From: an uncultured Bacteroidia bacterium
GTDB lineage: Bacteria > Bacteroidota > Bacteroidia > Bacteroidales > F082
DNA length: 40,974 nucleotides
Direction of reading: 5' to 3'
Assembly (NCBI GenBank): GCA_902767725.1
Contig: CACXIM010000009.1
Span: forward strand, 1-40,974
In this document: piece by piece, positions 1 through 6,875 of the stretch
Position numbering within the stretch: the stretch's first letter is position 1
Layout: each line of letters opens with the position of its first letter
The notes under the pieces: model-generated
Database searches by the model: none
The model's input: only the letters and a program-made list of their open reading frames with translations
Told to the model about the DNA's origin: nothing
Translations under genes and position numbers: made by a program

Positions 1-1449
1 CCAGTTGATGGTCTTGTTGAGTTCGATCATGCGGTCTTTGAGGGCCGTGGTCTTGATGAACCAGCTGTCGAGGGGATAGTAGAGCACGGGTTTGTCGGTG
101 CGCCAGCAGTGCGGGTAGTTGTGCGTATGTTTCTCGCTCTTGAAGAGCTTGCCTTGTTCCTTGAGGAGCATCACGATGTCGACGTCGAGGCTCTTGTCCT
201 TCTCGGTCTTGGCGGGGTCGTAGGCATTCTTCACGAACTGTCCGGCGTAGGGGCGGTAGGCCTCCACGTCCATGCAGTTCTTGACAAACTCCGGGTCGAG
301 GTCTTCGATGCGGAAGAACTTACCCGTGCGGTCCACCATAGGTTGCGGCTTGCCGTCCTTGTCGATCATCTGCAAGGGCGGGATGCCCGCAGCGGCGGCC
401 ACACGTTTATCGTCGGCGCCGAAGGTCGGGGCGATGTGGACGATACCCGTACCATCCTCGGTGGTGACGTAGTCGCCAGGAATGATGCGGAAGGCACCTT
501 CGCCAGGGTTGACCCAAGGAATCAGCTGCTCGTATTCAAAGCCGACGAGGTCCTTGCCTTTGAATTCCTTCACGACTTCAGGAGCCTCTTTGAACATTGT
601 TTCCACCAAGGCCTTGGCCATCAGGATCTGGCACGGTTCTTCGGTGTAGGGATGTACGGTCTTCAGAAGTACATAGTCAATGTTCGGACCGACGCAAAGA
701 GCGGTGTTGCTCGGCAAGGTCCACGGTGTGGTCGTCCATGCAATAGCAAAAACAGGCAACTCATCGCCGCAGGCAACTCCTAACTCCTCACTCCTCACTT
801 TTAACTTAAACAACGCCACGCAGGTCAAATCTTTCACGTCGCGATAGCAGCCGGGCATATTCAGTTCGTGTGAGCTGAGGCCGGTGCCGGCAGCGGGGGA
901 GTAAGGCTGGATGGTGTAGCCTTTATAGAGCAATCCTTTGTTGTAGAGGTCTTTCAGAAGGAACCACAAGGTCTCGATGTAGTCGTTGGTGAAAGTGATA
1001 TAAGGATCGTTGAGGTTGACCCAGTAGCCCATCTTACGGGTGAGGTCGTCCCACATGTCCTTGTATTTCATCACTTCCTCGCGGCAGGCGCGGTTGTAGT
1101 CGTCGACGCTGATCTTCTTGCCAATGTCTTCCTTGGTGATGCCGAGTTTCTTCTCCACGCCGAGTTCGACGGGCAAGCCATGGGTGTCCCACCCGGCCTT
1201 ACGGACGACGTGTTTGCCTTTCAGGGTCTGGTAGCGGCACACCACGTCTTTGATGGAACGGGCCATCACATGGTGGATGCCCGGGGTGCCGTTGGCGCTC
1301 GGAGGACCTTCGAAGAAAACGAAGGCATTGTCCTTGTCGCGGTTGTCCAAACTCTTCTGGAAGGTATCGTTTTCTTCCCAATATTGGCGGATAGCATTGG
1401 CTGTCTCGGTGAGATTCAGCTGTTTATATTCTTTGTAGTTGTTTTCCAT
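1..1449 (-). CDS. ileS: Isoleucyl-tRNA synthetase, N-terminal part (cut by window edge)
   Basis: Class I aminoacyl-tRNA synthetase that charges tRNA-Ile in the cytoplasm. Translating the minus strand from the ATG at 1449 gives 483 residues in one open frame to the edge. Near residue 50 is FFEGPPSANGTPGIHHVMAR, which contains the HIGH-type ATP-binding motif (GIHH), followed by KAGWDTHGLPVE. Around residue 235 WTTTPWTLPSNTALCVGP marks the editing (CP1) domain, then GTGIVHIAPTFGADD. The KMSKS half lies outside the window. A -7 box at 1475-1482 lies just upstream and supports this start. Odd feature: the stretch encoding KLKVRSEELGV, just before WTTTPW, consists of heptamer repeats (775-807) and looks like an in-frame expansion. 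Identification is firm. Confidence 0.95.
   Translation of the reverse strand, partial: MENNYKEYKQLNLTETANAIRQYWEENDTFQKSLDNRDKDNAFVFFEGPPSANGTPGIHHVMARSIKDVVCRYQTLKGKHVVRKAGWDTHGLPVELGVEKKLGITKEDIGKKISVDDYNRACREEVMKYKDMWDDLTRKMGYWVNLNDPYITFTNDYIETLWFLLKDLYNKGLLYKGYTIQPYSPAAGTGLSSHELNMPGCYRDVKDLTCVALFKLKVRSEELGVACGDELPVFAIAWTTTPWTLPSNTALCVGPNIDYVLLKTVHPYTEEPCQILMAKALVETMFKEAPEVVKEFKGKDLVGFEYEQLIPWVNPGEGAFRIIPGDYVTTEDGTGIVHIAPTFGADDKRVAAAAGIPPLQMIDKDGKPQPMVDRTGKFFRIEDLDPEFVKNCMDVEAYRPYAGQFVKNAYDPAKTEKDKSLDVDIVMLLKEQGKLFKSEKHTHNYPHCWRTDKPVLYYPLDSWFIKTTALKDRMIELNKTINW
775..807. repeat. Heptamer-type tandem repeat inside ileS
   Basis: On the plus strand near-identical units AACTCCT, AACTCCT, CACTCCT and CACTTTT follow one another. 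They are read in frame on the minus strand as part of the IleS editing domain, just before WTTTPWTLPSN. Such low-complexity tracts are more usual between genes. Confidence 0.6.
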
Positions 1450-1474
1450 ATACTATGCATCCTAATTTAGCGTG

Positions 1475-1482
1475 CAAAGATA
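1475..1482 (-). promoter_or_regulatory. Bacteroidota -7 box upstream of ileS
   Basis: The minus strand reads TATCTTTG, matching the TAnnTTTG consensus, about 26 bases before the ileS ATG. No convincing -33 element was identified. Confidence 0.6.
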
Positions 1483-1532
1483 CGATTTTTTTTGTTTCCT
1501 CTATAGAAATAACGAATAACACTCCCTTTTTA

Positions 1533-1622
1533 GCCTCATCGCGGACTCGATCCGCGATCCCCTGAAGCAAAAGGGTGTTCCTATTGCTTAGGGGATTGCG
1601 GGTCTGCGCCCGCAATGAGGCC
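1533..1622. repeat. Three-hairpin repeat, copy A
   Basis: About 90 bp. The ends pair (GCCTCAT with ATGAGGC). Inside are hairpin 1 (GCGGACTCGATCCGC), a central hairpin (CCCCTGAAGCAA with TTGCTTAGGGG) and hairpin 3 (ATTGCGGGTCTGCGCCCGCAAT without its two last bases fits one arm-loop-arm unit). It lies between the polyprenyl synthase stop and the ileS promoter. Related copies are at 9216, 28793 and 29824. Confidence 0.75.
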
Positions 1623-1634
1623 ATAGAGTATGGA

Positions 1635-2468
1635 TTATTCCTCTCTCTCCGCGCAAAACACGGTCAAATCACGCAGTGTCTCAGTGATTTCCGAAGAAGG
1701 AAAACCCTCCAAAATCTTTAAGGTCTTTTCGTAATAAATGGGAAGCAGCGCTTGCGCCTGCTCCACGTTCTCGCCGTCGAGGAGGTCGTCGCGGAGTTGG
1801 AAGAGGATGCCGAAGTTGATGCCGAAGTTGGCTATCAGGCCTACCTGTTCAGTTGTGGCATTCACCGAGAGGGCACCAGCGACGCAGCAGGAACGCAATA
1901 GGGTGGCGGTTTTGCGGGTGATGATGTCCAAATATTGATCTGTAGGGCTGTCACATCGTGGCAGCCGCTGTTGTGTTGCATCACAGCGGCTGCCGTGGTA
2001 CGACAGCCCTACAGCCCCCTGCATCAATTCCCCTTCGCTCATGGCGGTAGCGGTATGGAGCATCTCGTTCAAAATAGGGCTGTCCGACGGGTGGGAGAGG
2101 AGCAGGATGGCCTTGGCTAAGAGATAGTCGCCAGCCAGCACCGCCGAGTGGTTGCCAAACTGTGCCTTTACCGAGGCACGGCCACGGCGTTCGGTGGTGT
2201 CGTCCACCACATCGTCGTGGATGAGTGTGGCACTGTGCATCATCTCCACAAAGGTGGCTGCGCGCAGCGTACGCTCATTGATTTCGCCAAAGAGCTTTGC
2301 GCTGAGCAGCACCAGGATGGGACGCAGGCGTTTGCCCTGCGACTCCTGCACGTAGCGCATGATGCTGTCCATGGGCTTGGTCTCGGCTTGCATGGTCTGC
2401 TCAAAAAAGACCTCAAACTGAGCTAATTCTACACGAATGGGCTCGATGATATGCTCCAACGTTTTCAC
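1635..2468 (-). CDS. Trans-polyprenyl diphosphate synthase, short form
   Basis: Condenses isopentenyl diphosphate onto an allylic diphosphate to build the all-trans prenyl chain of quinones or related lipids. The 277-residue product has the family signature GKRLRP (about residue 46), the first Asp-rich motif HDDVVDDTTERRG (about 84-96), MSEGELMQG, the TRKTATL helix and the second Asp-rich motif FQLRDDLLDGE (about 225). Two oddities: residues about 150-175 come from a 73-bp inverted repeat inserted without breaking the frame, and the segment normally after the second Asp motif (GKPxGxD and following, with the EGKxTLP stretch) is missing, so the protein jumps to a C-terminal helix ending TVFCAEREE. 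Family members usually have about 320 residues. Activity is therefore uncertain, although both Asp motifs are intact. It lies upstream of ileS on the same strand. Confidence 0.85.
   Translation of the reverse strand: MKTLEHIIEPIRVELAQFEVFFEQTMQAETKPMDSIMRYVQESQGKRLRPILVLLSAKLFGEINERTLRAATFVEMMHSATLIHDDVVDDTTERRGRASVKAQFGNHSAVLAGDYLLAKAILLLSHPSDSPILNEMLHTATAMSEGELMQGAVGLSYHGSRCDATQQRLPRCDSPTDQYLDIITRKTATLLRSCCVAGALSVNATTEQVGLIANFGINFGILFQLRDDLLDGENVEQAQALLPIYYEKTLKILEGFPSSEITETLRDLTVFCAEREE
1941..2013. repeat. 73-bp inverted-repeat element inside the polyprenyl synthase gene
   Basis: Perfect 12-bp terminal inverted repeats TGTAGGGCTGTC (1941-1952) and GACAGCCCTACA (2002-2013) enclose a second perfect 12-bp stem, GGCAGCCGCTGT (1960-1971) with ACAGCGGCTGCC (1983-1994), and an 11-base loop. 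The reading frame stays open across it. Confidence 0.85.
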
Positions 2469-2472
2469 GCGG

Positions 2473-2480
2473 CAAAGGTA
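2473..2480 (-). promoter_or_regulatory. -7 box immediately before the polyprenyl synthase
   Basis: The minus strand reads TACCTTTG, matching TAnnTTTG. It ends only four bases before the ATG at 2468, which would give a very short or leaderless transcript. Confidence 0.45.
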
Positions 2481-2556
2481 GGAATTATCACAAAACTAGC
2501 AAAACGCATAAAACATTATTTGGTTGGTGCGGCCTACCCAACCGAGTGGCCACAGG

Positions 2557-2600
2557 AAAGCAGGCCGTTCCGAATCAAGTTCGGAATGAGGGGCTGCTTT
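2557..2600. repeat. Two-tier hairpin upstream of the macroglobulin gene
   Basis: Outer arms AAAGCAG (2557-2563) and CTGCTTT (2594-2600) enclose inner arms GTTCCGAA (2567-2574) and TTCGGAAT (2580-2587). No protein-coding signal is visible here. It may be an intergenic palindromic repeat. Confidence 0.45.
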
Positions 2601-2665
2601 TCAACTGCTAATTTGGGTTTTGCCTTGTTTTGTGAGTTTTGTGATAAAAATAGCACGATATTTGC

Positions 2666-2673
2666 TATTTTTG
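2666..2673 (+). promoter_or_regulatory. -7 box for the macroglobulin gene
   Basis: TATTTTTG matches TAnnTTTG. It predicts a leader of about 170 bases before the ATG at 2853, and this leader contains the inverted repeat at 2691-2820. Confidence 0.55.
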
Positions 2674-2690
2674 CGTTGAATAAGATGCAA

Positions 2691-2820
2691 GAGATTCCCG
2701 TTGGGAATGGAATTGGTCATGTATTTAAATGGCGGCGGCCTGTAGAGCTTTCTGAATGTAAACGCCACAAGCCGCCGCATAAAGCAGCACAAACGGTTCT
2801 CCATTCCCGCAGGGAATCTC
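2691..2820. repeat. 130-bp nested inverted repeat in the macroglobulin leader
   Basis: The outer arms each form a small palindrome, GAGATTCCCGTTGGGAAT at the left and ATTCCCGCAGGGAATCTC at the right, and also pair with each other. GGCGGCGGC (2731-2739) can pair with GCCGCCGC (2771-2778) inside. The whole unit lies between the predicted promoter and the start codon. Confidence 0.6.
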
Positions 2821-2852
2821 CTACATTAACGAACAATAAAACAAGATACAAT

Positions 2853-5800
2853 ATGAAACACCTTGGAATCATCATCGGAATCATCGCCCTTGTTACCATC
2901 GGCGTATTGGCTTTTGCCATGCCAAACAAGAACCCTGGCAACCCCGACAACCCCAAAACCCCGAAAAACAACTACGAGAATATGTGGAAAAACGTAAAGG
3001 AAAACCTTGAAAAAAACCTGCCGGAATCGGCAGAAAAAGAACTGAATGCCATTGAGGAGAAGGCCACAAAGGACAAAAACCAAACCCAGTTGCTGAAGGT
3101 GTGGCTCTATCGGCAAAATATCATGCGTATTACCGTGGAAGAAGACCCAGAGCAAGCCTTCATCCAATACGTCGAGACGAAAATTGGGCAGTTGGATGCC
3201 GTGCACGATGCTTTGCTGCATGAGGAAATCGCCAAGGCGTATGCCGAGTATTTGGATGGCAACGAATGGCGCATCAACGATAACCTGCCCATCGACGGTG
3301 ATATTTCCAAGGTGGAGATGAAATATTGGGACAAGGAGAGTTTCAAAACACGCATCAACCAGCATTATGATGAGGCTTTGAAACCCGTCGAGGCACTGAA
3401 AAACGCCAAAACGGAAGATTTCATGGTGCTGTTTGAAAACAAGAACAACAACGAGGAAAACATTGAATACGAGGCTTCCTTATTTGAGTTTATGTTCCAC
3501 CGTGTGGCGAAATACTATCAGGAACAGGCCGATGCCGACGATGTGGAGGGCGAGACCGATGCCTGGTGGTTGCCCGCCAAGGACTTTGTGAAGGCTGATC
3601 TCGGAACTGCTGATAACCCACTTACGAAATGCCTGAAGATCTATCAAGACCTCATTGCCTTTAACCTCAAGAGTTCGAATGAGGATGTGCTGATTTACAA
3701 CGACTTCAAGCGCTTTGGCTTCGTCAATGGCATACTCGACAAGGATGCACAATACCAAGCCGCCATGGAGGATCTGAAGGCACAGCACAAGGACAACCCG
3801 CTTTCCGCCGAAATCACCTCCCTGATTGCGCGCAGCATGATGAACCAATACGAGAGCAACAGCAGCGACAGTGCCTATTTCGACCATTACAAAAAGGCCA
3901 AGGCGATGTGCGAGGAAGCTATTGCCAAGTTCCCGAAGTCAAAGGGCGCCAAAAACTGCCAAAACCTCATCGAGCGCATTGAGGAGCCGCAAATCGACAT
4001 CACGCTGAACTCGGTGCAACTGCCCAACGAGGCCATCCCCGCCGTGCTGGAATATAAGAACACGACCGCACCTTACTATAGGATTGTGAAGGTGAGCGAG
4101 AAGGAATTGAAGAAACTGAACGAATTGTATGGGGAAGACCGCTTTAAGGAGTTGTCCAAAATGAAAGCCTTGCTGGAGCAAGAACTCACATTGGCAGCCG
4201 AGACCGACTACCGCAACCATAGCACCCTGATTGCCTTGCCCGCTTTGGAGTGTGGCTTCTATTTCCTCATGGCCACCACCGAGAAAGGCATCAAGAGCCG
4301 TGACAAGACATTGGTGCTCCAGTTCCAAGTCTCGAGTCTCGGATTCATCACCGACGAAAAGGATCACAAGATGACCTTGGTCGTCGTGGATCGCAAAACG
4401 GGGAAAACCGTGGAAGGTGTCACCGTGGAACTCTACAGACGTGAGTTCGACTATAAGGACCGCCAGTACAAGACCATTATTCTTGAAACACCCAAGACTG
4501 ACAGCAATGGCAGGGTGCAACTTTCGAAAAAGACAAACAATTCGTTTTGCATCAACCTGCGCAAGGGCGACGATAACCTGCTGTCGGAACAAAGCTTCTA
4601 TCTCAGTGAGAAGTACGGCAACAGAGCTCAAGACATCACCACCAAGCTCTTCACCGACCGCGCCATCTATCGTCCCGGACAGACCGTCTATTTCCAAGGC
4701 ATTACAACGCGCCGCCAAGGCGAAGACTTGACCCTTGTGAACAATTACTCGGAGACGGTTTCCTTCCGTGATGCCAACTGGCAAGAGATTACCTCGGCCA
4801 ACTTTAGTACCGACGAATACGGCTCGTTCAGCGGGTCTTTCGTTATCCCCACCGATAGGCTGAACGGCGTGTTCCACCTCAACGCCAAGCAAGGTAGCGT
4901 CAACATCCGCGTGGAGGAATACAAACGCCCTACCTTCGAGGTTACGTTTGAGCGTCCGAAAGAGCAATACAAGCTCAACCAAGAGGTGACAGTGCATGGC
5001 GACGTGAAGGCATACGCCGGTTTCGGCTTGGATGATGTGGAATACAGCTACCGCGTCATCCGCAAGACTTCCTTCCCTTGGCGTTGCTGGTGGTGGTGGT
5101 ACCCGACCGTCGAGGATGAACAAATCACCTACGGCAAGGCGTGCACCGATGAGAACGGCAAGTTCGCCGTCACCTTCCGTCTGAAGCCTTCCAAGACCAT
5201 CGCGCCTGAGAAACAGCCAATGTTCACCTACGAAATCGAGGTGACCGCAACGAGCAAACAGGGCGAGACCCACGCCGACACCTACAGCATCCGCGCCGGC
5301 TACAATGAAATCGCGATTGGCACGGACCTGCCTTCAAAGGTCGAGAAATCGGACATCGGCAAGTACCAAATCACCGTGAGCAACCTCAGCTGGCAGCCTG
5401 CCAAGAGCCGCATATCGCGCAAGATATACCGCTATGAGGATGCCGCCAAGATCGACTACTTTAAAGCGATGGGACTTTCCGCAAAGCTGGATAGGCAGAT
5501 GTTGAGTGATGCTGAATTGGAGAGGTTGTTCCCTATGTATAGTTTTTATGATAAAAACCAGGTCCCTGAGCCTGTCGAAGGGCCGGCCCACTTGGTTGAC
5601 GAATCTGAAATAATGGTGGATGACAAAGCGAAGTTCTACGAAGGCAAGGCTTTGGAACCTGGAAGATACGTCGTGGACCTAACGAGTCTCGATGACCCCT
5701 TGGCGAAGACTTCACAACAGTTCACCGTGTTTGAAAACGACTCCAAGAAGCTGCCTGTCACCACGATGGAATGGAAACACCTTGACAAATCCACCGCCCA

Positions 5801-6875
5801 TCCCGGCGACGAAATCCATTTCAGCATCGGCAGTTCGGCCAAGGACGTGGACATCTGGGTGCAGTTGCTCCATGGAGACGAAGTCCGTCTGGACAAGAAA
5901 ATCAACCTCAGCAACGGCGTGCAGACCTTATCTTATAAGGTGACCGAAAGCGACCGTGGTGGCCTTGCTTGGCGTTATGCCTTCGTGAAGGAAAACAGCT
6001 ACAATACCGACCGTTTGAGTGTTTCCGTGCCTTTTGACAACTATGACTTGGATGTGAAACTCGCCACCATGCGCGACAAGCTCAGCCCCGGTGCCGAAGA
6101 GACATGGGAAGTGACCGTCCGCGACTACAAAGACAAGCCCTTGGAAGCTGCCTTACTCGCTGGTATGTACGATGCCTCGTTGGATGAATTTGAACGCAAT
6201 TATTGGGGATTCAGCATGTCTCCTTCGGGTGTGTATGGAAATAGCTTTGGCACAGACGACCATGGTTTCACCTCTTCTAACACGGGTTTGGAATATTTCT
6301 ATTTTGCCGAACTCTTCAACTTCAGCCTGCCCTCGGATGCGCCCTTCTTCGATTTTGGATATGGTTTCGGCAGAAGAATGTATAAAGGCTTGGGAGCCGG
6401 TAGGGTGATGTACGACGAAATGGTGATGGAAGAAGCCATTATGCCTATGTCAAGTCCAGTGTTGTCAAAGAAATCCGTTGAGGCTAATGGAGCCATCGAA
6501 ACGGCAGATGCTGAAGAAATGGTTGAAATAAAGAAACAAGAAAGCGTAGCTCCTAAGCTGGATAAAGGGGAAGAGAAAAAAGAGCCCGCCGAGCCTACTC
6601 TCCGTGAGAACTTCAACGAGACGGCCTTCTTCTTCCCGCAGCTGCGCACCAACACCGACGGCAGCGCGACCTTCAGCTTCACCATGCCCGACGCCCTCAC
6701 GCGCTGGCGCCTGATGCTGATGGCCTACACCAAGGACCGCAAGACGGGCAGCAAGGACTGCCGCGCTATATGTACGACAACGACGAGCTGTGGTTTGTCG
6801 CCAACGTCATCAACACGGGCGACGAACCGGTCACGCCCAAGGCGAAACTCGAGATTTTTGATGCGGGAACGATGA
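2853..6875 (+). CDS. Alpha-2-macroglobulin family protein, N-terminal fragment (frameshifted)
   Basis: Large envelope protein of the bacterial alpha-2-macroglobulin/MG2 family, thought to trap or inhibit foreign proteases. The start is MKHLGIIIGIIALV at 2853: it begins a hydrophobic export or anchor segment, whereas the open frame upstream (from 2451) has no coding character and covers the promoter and repeats. Residues about 30-400 are helical and repeat-like, then come the macroglobulin beta domains; TDRAIYRPGQTVYFQG (about residue 610) is the MG2 signature. A Met-, Gly- and Tyr-rich stretch and a Glu/Lys-rich linker follow, then NETAFFFPQLRTNTDG and MPDALTRWRLMLMAYT. The family match stops near 6755; the last 40 or so residues are out-of-frame sequence. 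The continuation is the next entry in another frame. A 24-bp palindromic repeat at 5561-5584 adds VPEPVEGP. Confidence 0.85.
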   Translation: MKHLGIIIGIIALVTIGVLAFAMPNKNPGNPDNPKTPKNNYENMWKNVKENLEKNLPESAEKELNAIEEKATKDKNQTQLLKVWLYRQNIMRITVEEDPEQAFIQYVETKIGQLDAVHDALLHEEIAKAYAEYLDGNEWRINDNLPIDGDISKVEMKYWDKESFKTRINQHYDEALKPVEALKNAKTEDFMVLFENKNNNEENIEYEASLFEFMFHRVAKYYQEQADADDVEGETDAWWLPAKDFVKADLGTADNPLTKCLKIYQDLIAFNLKSSNEDVLIYNDFKRFGFVNGILDKDAQYQAAMEDLKAQHKDNPLSAEITSLIARSMMNQYESNSSDSAYFDHYKKAKAMCEEAIAKFPKSKGAKNCQNLIERIEEPQIDITLNSVQLPNEAIPAVLEYKNTTAPYYRIVKVSEKELKKLNELYGEDRFKELSKMKALLEQELTLAAETDYRNHSTLIALPALECGFYFLMATTEKGIKSRDKTLVLQFQVSSLGFITDEKDHKMTLVVVDRKTGKTVEGVTVELYRREFDYKDRQYKTIILETPKTDSNGRVQLSKKTNNSFCINLRKGDDNLLSEQSFYLSEKYGNRAQDITTKLFTDRAIYRPGQTVYFQGITTRRQGEDLTLVNNYSETVSFRDANWQEITSANFSTDEYGSFSGSFVIPTDRLNGVFHLNAKQGSVNIRVEEYKRPTFEVTFERPKEQYKLNQEVTVHGDVKAYAGFGLDDVEYSYRVIRKTSFPWRCWWWWYPTVEDEQITYGKACTDENGKFAVTFRLKPSKTIAPEKQPMFTYEIEVTATSKQGETHADTYSIRAGYNEIAIGTDLPSKVEKSDIGKYQITVSNLSWQPAKSRISRKIYRYEDAAKIDYFKAMGLSAKLDRQMLSDAELERLFPMYSFYDKNQVPEPVEGPAHLVDESEIMVDDKAKFYEGKALEPGRYVVDLTSLDDPLAKTSQQFTVFENDSKKLPVTTMEWKHLDKSTAHPGDEIHFSIGSSAKDVDIWVQLLHGDEVRLDKKINLSNGVQTLSYKVTESDRGGLAWRYAFVKENSYNTDRLSVSVPFDNYDLDVKLATMRDKLSPGAEETWEVTVRDYKDKPLEAALLAGMYDASLDEFERNYWGFSMSPSGVYGNSFGTDDHGFTSSNTGLEYFYFAELFNFSLPSDAPFFDFGYGFGRRMYKGLGAGRVMYDEMVMEEAIMPMSSPVLSKKSVEANGAIETADAEEMVEIKKQESVAPKLDKGEEKKEPAEPTLRENFNETAFFFPQLRTNTDGSATFSFTMPDALTRWRLMLMAYTKDRKTGSKDCRAICTTTTSCGLSPTSSTRATNRSRPRRNSRFLMRER
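5561..5584. repeat. 24-bp palindromic coding repeat, copy 1
   Basis: Starts GGTCCCTGAGCCTGTCGAAG and ends GGCC. It is read in frame as VPEPVEGP within the macroglobulin protein. Same unit as at 8602-8625 and, in the opposite orientation, at 6902-6940 and 28239-28262. Confidence 0.85.

Noticed and set aside
2451-2852. Extended N-terminus of the macroglobulin frame
   Set aside because: Covers a promoter-like box and two palindromic repeats; the natural start with a hydrophobic export segment is at 2853.
3939-5273. 444-residue open frame on the minus strand
   Set aside because: Lies wholly antisense to the macroglobulin gene, which has clear domain matches; the antisense product has no recognisable motif and reflects codon bias.
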